From NCBI RefSeq assembly GCF_004362825.1, contig NZ_SNXZ01000007.1:186001-250000 (forward strand): a stretch of 64,000 bases of DNA, given 5' to 3'. A program made the position numbers and the translations under genes. Position 1 is the stretch's first letter. Every line of letters starts with the position of its first letter. This DNA comes from Labedaea rhizosphaerae. GTDB taxonomy: Bacteria > Actinomycetota > Actinomycetes > Mycobacteriales > Pseudonocardiaceae. Positions 13,001 to 25,000 of the stretch are shown one piece after another. The notes under the pieces are model-generated. The model made no database searches and was not told the DNA's origin. It worked only from the letters and a program-made list of their open reading frames with translations.

Positions 13001-16000
13001 TGTGGCGTGTGACGTCTCGGACCGGGCCGCGTTGGCTGAGCTGGTGGCGTCGATCCCGGATCTGACCGGGGTGGTGCATGCGGCCGGGGTGACCGATGAC
13101 GGGATCGTCGAGTCGTTGAACCCGGACCGTGTGGACGCTGTGCTGGCCAAGGCGGACGGGGCGGTGGCTTTGCACGAACTCACCGCGGATCTCGATCTGG
13201 CGATGTTCGCGTTGTATTCGTCGGCGTCGGCGTTGTTCGGCACGCCGGGTCAGGCGAACTACGCTGCGGCGAACGCGGTGCTCGACGGTCTGGTGCATCA
13301 GCGCCGCGCCGCCGGGCTGCCGGGCGTGGCGCTGGCGTGGGGGCTGTGGGAACAGTCCAGTGCCCTCAGCGGCGACCTCGGTGCGGCCGACCGAGCTCGG
13401 CTGGGTGGGTCGCTGTCCACTCGGGACGGACTGGCTCTGTTCGACCTCGCCCACCGGGGTGCCCTGGCCAACGTCGTGCCGATGCGGCTGGGCCCGCTCA
13501 CCGGCGACGTCCCGCCGTTGCTGCGGGGCCTCGGGCGGGCGAAGCCGCGGCAAGCGGCCGTCGGCACGGCGGCCACCTTCGCCGATCAGCTGGCGGGCCG
13601 ATCCCGTGACGACGTGCACCGGATGCTGGTCGACCTGGTGCGGGCCGAGGCCGCCGCCGTGCTCGGGCACGGAACGCCCGACGCGGTCGCGCCGGGCAAG
13701 GCGTTCAAGGAACTCGGGTTCGACTCGCTCACCTCGATCGAGCTGCGCAACCGGGTCGCGACCGCGACCGGGCTTCGGCTGCCGGCGACCCTGGTGTTCG
13801 ACCACCCGACCGCCGACGCGCTGGCCGGCCGCCTGCTGACCGAGCTCGTCGGTGACCAGCCGGCCGTCGTCGAGGCCGCACGGGCGGCGACCGACGACGA
13901 CCCGATCGTGATCGTCGGGATGAGCTGCCGCTACCCGGGCGGCGTCGACTCGCCCGAGGAGCTGTGGCGGCTGGTCGAGTCCGAAGTGGACGCCGTCGGC
14001 GCGTTCCCGGTCGACCGCGGCTGGGACCTCGACGGTCTCGCCGTGCGCAGCAGCACGCACGAGGGCGGCTTCGTCCACGACGCGGGCGAGTTCGACGCCG
14101 ACCTGTTCGGCATCTCCCCGCGTGAAGCGCTGGCGATGGACCCGCAGCAGCGGTGGCTGCTGGAGGCGTCGTGGGAGGCGTTGGAGCGGGCCGGCATCGC
14201 GCCGATGTCGTTGCACGGCAAGCCGGTCGGCGTGTTCGTCGGCGTGGCCAACTCGCTGTACGGGCTCGGCGGCGAGCTCCCCGACGAGGTCGTCGGGCTG
14301 TCGTTGACCGGCACGTCGACGAGCGTCGCGTCCGGCCGGATCGCCTACACGTTCGGGCTCGAAGGCCCGGCGATGACCGTGGACACGGCGTGCTCGTCCT
14401 CTCTGGTGGCGTTGCACCTGGCGGCGCAGGCGGTGCGTTCGGGCGAGTGCACGATGGCGATCACCGGCGGCGCCACGGTCATGGCGTCACCGGGCATCTT
14501 CACCGAGTTCACCCGGCAGAACGGCATCGCCGCCGACGGCCGCTGCAAGTCGTTCGCCGACGCCGCCGACGGCACCGGTTGGTCCGAGGGCGTCGGCGTG
14601 TTGGTGGTGGAGCGGTTGTCGGATGCTCGTCGGCTGGGTCATGAGGCGTTGGCGGTGGTGCGGGGTTCGGCGGTGAATCAGGATGGTGCGTCGAATGGGT
14701 TGACGGCGCCGAATGGTCCTTCGCAGCAGCGGGTGATTCGTGCGGCGTTGGTGTCGGCTGGTTTGTCTGCGTCTGATGTGGACGTGGTGGAGGCGCATGG
14801 CACTGGGACGACTTTGGGTGATCCGATCGAAGCCCAAGCTGTGCTGGCTACCTACGGCCAGGATCGCGACCGGCCGTTGTGGCTGGGTTCGATCAAGTCG
14901 AACCTGGGTCACGCGCAGGCGGCAGCTGGTGTGGCCGGCGTGATCAAGATGGTGATGGCGATGCGGCATGGTGTGCTGCCGAGGACTTTGCACGTTGATG
15001 CGCCGTCGTCGCATGTGGACTGGTCGTCGGGTGCGGTGTCGTTGCTGACCGAGGCGCAGCCGTGGGCCTCGGACGGGCCGCGCCGCGCTGGGGTGTCGTC
15101 GTTCGGGGTCAGCGGCACCAACGCGCACATCATCCTGGAGGCGCCGGTCGAAGAGGTCACCGAACGTGCGGTGATCGCGCCGCCGGTGGTTCCGTGGGTG
15201 GTATCGGCGAAGTCCGAGGGCGCGCTGCGCGCCCTGCTGGATCGGCTCGCCGCCCACGACGGTGAGCCGGTGGACGTCGGCTACACCCTGGCCACTGCGC
15301 GAACGACCTTGGAGCACCGCGCGGTCGTCGTGGGCGACGCGGTCGTCACGGGTGCCGCCGGCAGTGGGCGGACAGCGTTCTTGTTCACCGGTCAGGGTTC
15401 GCAGCGCGTCGGCATGGGCCGCGAGCTGTACGCCCGGTATCCGGCGTTTGCGGCGGCGTGGGACGAGATCGCGTCCCGGCTCCGGATTCCCTTGGAGGAC
15501 GCGGAATCGCTGAACCAGACCGAGGGCGCGCAGGCGGCCTTGTTTGCGCTGGAAGTGTCCTTGTTCCGGTTGCTGGAGTCGTGGGGCGTCACGCCGGATC
15601 ACCTTCTGGGGCACTCGATCGGGGAGATCTCGGCCGTACATGTGGCCGGGGTGTTGTCGCTCGATGACGCGTGCACGTTGGTCGCTGCTCGGGGTCGATT
15701 GATGCAGGCTTTGCCGGCCGGTGGGGCGATGCTCGCGGTCGAGGGCACCGAAGCCGAGGTGCCGGACGGGATCGACATCGCGGCGATCAACAGTCCGACA
15801 TCGTTGGTGGTGTCAGGGACCGAGGAGGAGATCGCTGGGCTCGAAGAGCTGTGGAAGGATCGGCGGACCAAGCGGCTGACGGTCTCGCACGCGTTCCACT
15901 CCAAGCTGATGGAACCGATGCTCGAGGATTTCGCGACGGTAGCGGAGTCGTTGACCTACCACGAGCCGCGGATTCCGATGTTCGGTGAGGTCACCGATCC

Positions 16001-19000
16001 GGCCTATTGGGTGCGGCAGGTCCGGGACACGGTGCGGTTCGCCGACGGAGTGGGCCGGTTGCGCGCCGAAGGCGTGGACACGTTCCTGGAGTTGGGACCT
16101 GACCCGGCGTTGTCCGTGCACGTCGAGGGAGCGGTGCCGCTGCTGCGGCGGGACCGCGACGAGAGCGAGACCCTGCTGACCGCTGTTGGTACCGCGTGGG
16201 TGCGCGGACGCGCGGTGGACTGGGCCGCGATGTTCTCCCCGTGGGGTGGCCGACGCGTGGCCGTGCCGACGTATGCGTTCCAGCGTCAGCGGTTCTGGTT
16301 GGAGCCGAAGGTGCCCGCGGTCGACGCGGTGGACACGGAATTCTGGGCGGCGGTCGACGCCGAGGACGCCGACGTGCTGGGCCGTGAGCTGGCGACTGTG
16401 TTGCCGGAGTTGTCAGCGTGGCGGCGGGAACGGCAGGAGAAGTCCACTCTGGACTCCTGGCGGTACACCGAGTCGTGGCAGCCCCTGCCCGCCGCCAGCG
16501 CCTCGATCGCCGGGACCTGGCTCGTGGTCGGCGGCGGCGAGGATGGCAGTGACGTCGTTGCCGCGCTGGAACACGCCGGCGCGAAAGTCCTGCGCGACCC
16601 GGCCGAGTCGGTCGAGTGGGCTGGAATCGTGTCGCTGCTGGATGTCCGCGGCACTCTTGAGCTGCTGCAAGCGGAGCTTGGCGCACCGATCTGGGCGGCA
16701 ACGCGAGGTGCGGTATCCGTCGGGCGTGCGGATGCCGTGCGCGACCCAGACGCGGCGCAGGTGTGGGGCCTGGGCCGGGTCGCGGCGTTGGAGCTGCCGC
16801 ACCGATGGGGCGGGCTGATCGACCTGCCCACCGAACTCGACGACCGGGCCGGCGCCCGCTTGGTGTCGGTGCTGACCGGCCGCGAAGACCAGGTCGCGAT
16901 CCGGGACAGCGGGGTGTTCGCCCGCCGGCTGCGCCGCGCGTCGCTGCCGGCCGAGCTCGCCGAATGGCGGCCGTCGGGGGCGGTGCTGGTCACCGGGGGC
17001 ACCGGGGCACTCGGCACGGAGGTGGCCCGCTGGCTGGTCGAGCGAGGCGCGGAGAAGCTCGTGCTCGTCAGCCGTCGTGGGGCGGACGTGCCTGAGTTCG
17101 GCGTGGCGACCGTGGTGGCGGCCTGCGATGTCACCGACCGGGACGCGCTGGCCGCGCTGCTGGCCGAACACCCGGTCACGGCCGTGGTGCACGCCGCCGG
17201 GGTCGACGGCATGACGCCGTTGACCGACCTGTCGACGACTGAATTCGACGAGATCACCCGGGCCAAGGTGCTCGGTGCCGCCAACCTCGACGCGCTGCTC
17301 CCGGACGCCGAGGCGTTCGTGTTGTTCTCCTCGATCGCAGCGACCTGGGGCAGCGGCCGACAGGCCGCCTATGCCGCGGGCAACGCCTTCCTCGACGCCC
17401 TCGCCCGGCGGCGGCACGCCGAAGGCCGCGCGGCCACCTCGATTGCTTGGGGGCCATGGGCCGGCGCGGGCATGGCCGGCGAGGCGCACGACTACCTGGC
17501 GCGCCGTGGCCTCACCGCGATGGCGCCGAAGCTCGCGATCACCGCGCTGGCCCAGGCGGTCGACCACGGCGAGACCTGCGTGACCGTGGCCGACGTCGAC
17601 TGGGCCCGGTTCCTGGCCGCGTTCACCGCCGCCCGGCCGAGCCCCCTGCTCGCCGGGTTCGCGGAGGTCCCGGTCAAGGCGGCGGTGGAGGTCGAACCGG
17701 TCGAGCTGCCGGATGCCGACGCCGTGCTGGAACTGGTCCGCACCCAGGTAGCGGCCGTGCTGGGGCACGCGGACGGTGCGGCCGTCGACAGCGGCCGGGC
17801 GTTCTCCGACCTCGGCCTCGACTCACTGACCGCCGTCGAGCTGCGCGACCGCCTCGCCGCGGCCACCGGGCTCGCCCTGCCTGGCGGGCTGGCGTTCGAC
17901 TACCCGTCGGCTTCGGCGTTGACCGCGCACCTGATGACCCGGCTCACCGGCACGACCGTCCAGCGCAGCACCACGGCGGTGGTCGCCGCGGACGAGCCGA
18001 TCGCGATCGTGGGCATGAGCTGCCGCTATCCCGGCGGGGTGGCCTCGCCCGAGGACCTGTGGGACCTGGTGGCGTCGGGCATCGACGCGATCTCCGGATT
18101 CCCCACCGACCGCGGCTGGGACACCTCGGGCCGCGACTACGCCGCCGTCGGCGGGTTCGTGCACGACGCCACCTCCTTCGACGCCGGCCTGTTCGGTGTC
18201 TCGCCCCGCGAGGCGGTGGCGATGGACCCGCAGCAACGACTGGTGCTGGAGGCATCCTGGGAAGTCGTGGAGCGCGCGGGAATCGACCCGCTGTCGTTGC
18301 GGGGCAGCCGGACCGGCGTGTTCGTCGGCGCGTCGAACTCGTTCTACGGCACCGGCGACCTGCTGTCCGACGAACTGGCCGGCCACTTCCTGACCGGTAC
18401 CGCGAACAGCGTCGTCTCCGGTCGGGTCGCCTACTCCTTCGGGCTGGAAGGCCCGGCGGTCACCGTGGACACGGCGTGCTCGTCGTCGCTGGTGGCGTTG
18501 CACTGGGCAGCGCAGGCTCTGAACCGGGGTGAGTGCGATCTCGCGTTGGCCGGTGGTGTCGCGGTGCTGACCACCCAGGCCGGGTTCGCCGAGTTCGCTC
18601 GTCAGGGCGGGTTGGCCGCGGACGGCCGGTGCAAGCCGTTCGCGCAGGCCGCCGACGGGACGGGCTGGGCCGAGGGTGTGGGGATGCTGCTGGTGGAGCG
18701 GCTGTCGGATGCTCGTCGCAATGGTCACCGGGTGTTGGCTGTGGTGAAGGGTTCGGCGGTCAATTCCGATGGTGCGTCGAACGGCTTGACCGCGCCGAAT
18801 GGCCCGTCGCAGCAGCGGGTCATCTCCGCCGCGCTGGCCACGGCGGGTCTTGCACCGTCCGATGTGGACGCCGTGGAGGCCCACGGCACTGGTACCGCTC
18901 TGGGTGATCCGATCGAGGCCACTGCACTGCTGGCGACTTACGGTCAGGAGCGGGACCGTCCACTGTGGCTTGGTGCGCTCAAGTCGAACATCGGGCACAC

Positions 19001-22000
19001 CCAGGCGGCCTCCGGGGTGGCCGGCATCATCAAGATGGTCATGGCCCTGCGGCACGACACCCTGCCGAAGACGCTGCACGTCGACGAGCCCAGCCGGCAT
19101 GTGGATTGGGCGTCGGGTGCGGTGTCGTTGCTGACCGAGACGACGCCGTGGCCGCGGCGGGAAACCCCGCGCCGGGCCGGGATCTCGTCGTTCGGGATCA
19201 GCGGCACCAACACCCACACCATCATCGAAGAAGCGCCCGAAGCGGATCCAGGCGTCGAGTCGGCGCCGATGCAGGTCGTGCCCTGGGTGCTCTCGGCCCG
19301 CAGTGCCGCTGCGCTGCGCGCGCAGGCCGCCCGGCTGCGTGCGCACCCCGGCACAGCCGAGGACATCGGCTGGTCGCTCGCCACCACCAGGGCCGCGCTG
19401 GAGCACCGCGCGGTGGTGCTCGGCCGCGATCGCGACGACCTCGACCGTGGCCTGGGCACCCTCGACCTGCGCGGCACCGTGACCGACGGCAAGCTCGCGT
19501 TCCTCTTCACCGGCCAAGGCGCGCAGTGGGCGGGCATGGGACAAGCGCTGTACGCGGCCTACCCGGTGTTCGCCGACGCCATGGACGCGGTCTGCGCCCG
19601 GCTCGACCTCGACCGTCCACTGCGGACCGTGATGTTCGAGGACGGCGAACCCCTCGACCAAACCCAGTACACGCAGGCCGGGCTGTTCGCCCTTGAAGTC
19701 GCCTTGTACCGGTTGCTGGAGTCGTGGGGCCTCACACCCGACTACGTCATCGGGCACTCCATCGGCGAGCTGGCGGCGGCCCACATCGCCGGGGTCCTGT
19801 CCCTGGACGACGCCTGCACCCTGGTCGCCGCGCGAGGTGCGCTGATGCAGGCGTTGCCGGCGGGCGGGGCGATGCTGGCCATCGAGGCGACCGAGGCCGA
19901 AGTGGTGGAAACGCTGCCGGTGGGCGCCGACCTCGCCGCGGTGAACGGGCCGCGATCGGTCGTCGTGTCCGGCGACGAGGACGCCGTCGAACGGGTCGCC
20001 GCGCTCTGGGCCGGCCGCCGGACGAAGCGGCTCGTGGTGTCGCACGCGTTCCACTCGCACCGCATGGACCCGATGCTGGACGACTTCGCCGCCGTCGCAC
20101 GGACGCTCACCTACCACCAGCCCAAGCTCCGCATGATCGCCGGCGACGTGACCGATCCGGCCTACTGGGTGCGGCAGGTCCGCGAGCCGGTTCGGTTCGC
20201 CGACGCCGTGCGGCAGCTCGACAACGTCACCACGGCCCTCGAACTCGGGCCCGACGCCGTGCTGTCCGCCCTCGTGGACACGGCGACGCCCACCCTGCGT
20301 CGCGGACGGGACGAACCGGAGACCGTGCTCGCCGCGGTCGGCACGGCCTGGGTGCGGGGCGCCTTCGTGGACTGGGCGAAGGTCTACGGGCACGGGCGCA
20401 CGATCGACCTGCCGACGTATGCGTTCCAGCGCGAGCGCTACTGGCCGACCACCACGACCACGACAACGGACTCGATGCGCTACGCCGTCGAATGGCGGCC
20501 GGTGCCCGACACGCACGCCACCCTGACCGGCACCTGGCTCGTCGACGGGCCCGCGGACGTGCGAGACGCGCTGCGGGCCGGCGGCGCCGAAGTCGTTGCG
20601 CTGCACCTCGATGCGCTGCCCACCGACCCGGTCGCCGGAGTGGTGTCGACGGCCGGGCTCGCCGACACCGTGACCCTGGTGCAGGCGCTCGGCGCCGCCG
20701 GGATCGACGCCCCGCTCTGGTGCGTCACCCGGGGTGCCGTGGCGGTCGGGGCGACCGACGTGGCACCCGACCCGGCACAGGCCGCCGTCTGGGGACTCGG
20801 CCGCGTCGCCGCGCTGGAGCTGCCCGGCCGCTGGGGCGGCCTCGTCGACCTGCCGGCGGAGCTCGACGCGCGCTCGGCGGCCCGGCTCGTCGCGGTCGTG
20901 TCCGGGGCGCTCGCCGAGGACCAGGTGGCCGTGCGCGGTGCGGGGTTGTTCGGCCGGCGGCTGGCCCGCGCCCCACGGCGGGCGAGCGGCACACCGTGGA
21001 CGCCGACCGGTCCGGTCCTCGTGACCGGCGGCACCGGGGCGCTCGGCGCCGAGGTCGCCGGCTGGCTGGCCGGGCGCGGCGTGCCGAAGCTGGTGCTGGC
21101 CAGCCGCCGGGGACCGCAAGCCCCGGGCGCCACGGAACTGGTCGCGCGGCTGGCCGAGGCGGGCACCGAGGCCGTCGTCGTCGCCTGCGACGTCGCCGAC
21201 CGGGACGCGCTCGCGGCGGTGCTGGCCGAGCACCCGGTCACCGGGGTCGTGCACGCCGCCGGGGTCATCGCGGACGGCGTCCTGGAATCGCTGACCCCGC
21301 ACCAGCTCGACGAGGTGATGCACGCCAAGGCGCATGCGGCGTGCATTGTGGACCAACTGACGACCGATCTGGACCTGTTCGTGGTGTTCTCCTCGCTCGC
21401 GGGCACGATCGGCAGCCCCGGTCAGGCCAACTACGCGGCCGCCAACGCCTGGCTCGACGCCTTGGTCGAGCGGCGCCGGGCCGAAGGCAAGGCCGCCACC
21501 GCGATCGCCTGGGGACCGTGGGCGAACGGCGGTATGGCCACCGACGACGTCACAGCCGAGCGGCTGCGGCGCGGCGGGATCCCGGCCATGGCGCCGGACC
21601 GCGCACTGGCCGAACTCGCCGCGGCGCTCGATGGCCAGGACAGCACGGTGCTGGTGGCCGACATCGACTGGACGCGGTTCGGCGCCGGCTTCACCGCGGC
21701 CCGCCCGAGCCCGCTGCTGGCCGACTTCGTGTCGGCGGCTCCGGCTCCGGCCACCGAAACCTGGCTGCCCGAAGGGACGCCGGCCGAGCGGACCCGGGCC
21801 ATGCGCCGGCTGATCCGCACGCACGTCGCCGCGGTGCTGGGCTACAAGACCATCGAGGACGGGAAGACGTTCCGGGAGCTCGGTTTCGACTCCCTCACCG
21901 CGGTGGAGCTGCGCAACCGGCTCGGCGCGGCGACCGGGCTCACCCTGCCCGCGGGCCTGGTCTTCGACCACCCGACCCCGGACGCGCTGGGCGCGTTCCT

Positions 22001-25000
22001 GATCGAGAAGCTGACCGGTTCCGGCAGCGGCGCGGTGGAAGCGACAACGCAAGCGGCGCCGAGCGCCGACGAGCCGATCGCCATCGTGGCGATGAGCTGC
22101 CGGTTCCCCGGCGGGGTGGCCTCGCCGGAGGACCTGTGGGAGCTGGTGCGCTCCGGCACCGACGCCGTGTCGGCGTTCCCGGCCGACCGTGGCTGGCCGC
22201 TGGACACGTTGTTCGACGATGTCGATGGCGACCCGGACCGGCCCGGCACGAGCCACGCCCGCGAAGGCGCGTTCCTCTACGACGCCGGCGAGTTCGACGC
22301 GAAGCTGTTCGGCATCTCGCCACGCGAGGCGCTCGCCATGGACCCGCAGCAACGGTTGCTGCTGGAGGCGTCATGGGAGGCGTTCGAGCGGGCCGGGATC
22401 GACCCGCGCTCGGTGCACGGCAGCCGAACCGGCGTGTTCGCCGGCACCAACGGCCAGGACTACCCGGCGTTGCTCGGCGCGGAACCCGAGCTCGCCGGGC
22501 ACATCGGCACCGGCAACGCGGCCAGCGTGCTGTCCGGGCGGGTCGCCTACACGTTCGGGCTGCACGGCCCGGCCATGACGATCGACACGGCGTGCTCGTC
22601 GTCGCTGGTCGCGCTGCACCTGGCTGTGCAGGCGCTGCGCGCGGGGGAGTGCACGCTCGCGCTGGCCGGCGGGGTCACCGTGATGGCCACGCCGGGGGCG
22701 TTCGTGGAGTTCAGCCGGCAACGCGGGCTCGCGCCCGACGGGCGGTGCAAGCCGTTCGCGGCCGCCGCCGACGGCACCGGCTGGGGTGAGGGCGTCGGCG
22801 TCCTGCTGGTGGAGAAGCTGGCCGACGCCCGCCGCAACGGCCACCCGGTGCTGGCCGTGGTGCGTGGCTCGGCGGTCAACCAGGACGGTGCGTCCAACGG
22901 GCTGACCGCACCGAACGGCCCCGCGCAGCAGCGGGTGATCCGCGACGCGCTGGCCGCCGCGCGCCTTCGTCCGTCCGATGTGGACGTCGTGGAGGCGCAC
23001 GGCACCGGCACCGCGCTGGGTGACCCGATCGAGGCCGAGGCCCTCATCGCCACCTACGGCCACGACCGGGAGCGGCCCCTGTGGCTGGGTTCGGTCAAGT
23101 CCAACATCGGGCACACGCAGGCCGCGGCGGGCGTCGCCGGCGTGATCAAGATGGTCATGGCGGTGCGCCACGGCGTGCTGCCGAAGACCCTGCACGTCGA
23201 CGCGCCGACCCCGCACGTGGATTGGGCTTCGGGCGCGGTCGCGCTGCTGACCGAGTCCCGGCCGTGGGAGTCCGCCGGTCCGCGCCGGGCGGCCGTGTCG
23301 TCGTTCGGGATCAGCGGCAGCAACGCCCACACGATCATCGAGCAGGCACCGGACGCACCTGCGGTCGAACCGGTGGACGCCGCGCCCGGGCTGCTGCCGT
23401 TCCTGCTGTCGGCCAACTCGGACAAGGCCTTGCGTGCCCAGGCCGCTCGGTTGCTCGACCACCAGCTCCGGCCCGCCGATCTGGCCGTGTCGCTGGCGAC
23501 GAGCAGGGCCGCTCTGAACCGGCGCGCGGTCGTGCTGGCCCGTGACCCCGAGGAACTGCGGTCCGGGCTGACCACACTGGCCACCGGTGCCGCCGCACCG
23601 AACACGGTGTCCGGTAGACGAGAGCCCGGTGGGCTCGCCTTCTTGTTCACCGGTCAGGGTTCGCAGCGCGCCGGCATGGGTCGCGCGCTGTACGAGGCGT
23701 TCCCGGTCTATGCCGCCGCCGTGGACGAGATCGCATCCCGGTTGCGGATCCCGTGGGACGACGAAGAGTCGTTGAACCAGACCGAAGGTGCACAGGCCGC
23801 GATCTTCGCGCTCGAAGTGGCGTTGTTCCGGTTGCTGGAGTCGTGGGGCGTTGCGCCTGATTTCTTGCTGGGTCACTCGATCGGTGAGCTGGCCGCCGCG
23901 CACGTCGCCGGGGTGTTGTCGCTCGACGACGCCTGCGCTGTGGTTGCCGCGCGCGGGAGGTTGATGCAGGCGTTGCCGTCAGGTGGGGCGATGCTCGCGG
24001 TGGACGCGACCGAGGACGAGGTCCCCGACGGCATCGACATCGCGGCGATCAACAGTGCCCGGTCGCTCGTGGTGTCCGGCACCGAGGCGGAGATCGCGGC
24101 GGTCGAAGAGACCTGGAAGGACCGGCGGCACAAGCGGTTGACGGTCTCGCACGCGTTCCACTCCAAGCTGGTGGAGCCCATGCTGGCCGAGTTCGGGGCG
24201 GTCGCCCGATCGGTCACCTACCACCAGCCGGCGATCCCGATGCCCGGCGCCGTCACCGATCCCGAGTACTGGGTGCGGCAAGTCCGCGACACCGTTCGGT
24301 TCGCCGACGGCGTCCAGTGGCTGCGCGACGAGGGCGTGACCACGTTCCTGGAGCTGGGCCCGGACGCCGCACTGAGCGCCCACGTCGAGAACGCGGTCGC
24401 CACCCTGCGCCGCGACCGGGACGAAGTCGAGACGCTGCTGCGTGCGGTGGCCGAGCTGCACGTCGCCGGCCTGCCGGTCGACTGGCGCAGGATGGCCGAG
24501 CGCTGGGGTGGCCGAGCCGTTGCGCTACCCACGTACCCGTTCGACCGCGAGCGGTTCTGGCCGCGCGTGCCGGTGCGGAGCACCGATGACTGGCGTTACC
24601 GGATCGAGTGGAAGCCGGTGGCCGACCCGGTCGGCAGGCTCACCGGTACCTGGTTGGTCGCCGCCAACGGCGCCAACGCCGCCGAGGACATCAGCCAAGT
24701 GCTGCGGGCCTACGGCGCCGAGGTCACCACCATGGCCACCGGCACCGATCGTGCGGCGCTGGCCGAGCGGCTGACTGGATTGGACGTCGACGGTGTGGTG
24801 GCCACGCTCGCGGTGGACGAGCTGGTGACCCTGGCGCAGGCCTTGCCGGACGCCGGGATCACGGCGCCGCTGTGGGCGCTCACCCGTGGCGCTGTGAGCA
24901 CCGGCCCGTCCGACGAGCTGGCCAATCCGCGTCAGGCCCAGGTCTGGGGCCTCGGCCGGGTGCTCGCCCTGGAACACCCGACGACGTGGGGTGGCCTCGT

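Larger units (their letters stand above)
13899..17940 (+). other. Module D: KS-AT(malonyl)-short DE-KR(A-type)-ACP
   Basis: KS Cys 14391-14393, His 14796-14798. AT Ser 15615-15617 in [11 protein letters not shown] (the other malonyl ATs have [11 protein letters not shown]), HAFHS at 15888-15902. The dimerization element (about 16320-16464) is several residues shorter than in modules A, B, H, J and K. KR lacks LDD and has Trp before Tyr 17370-17372, so A-type; the segment between its second and third strands ([11 protein letters not shown]) is about nine residues shorter than in sister KRs. ACP Ser 17823-17825 in GLDSL. Bases 14600-15060 use many T- and G-ending codons unlike the flanks. Confidence 0.93.
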
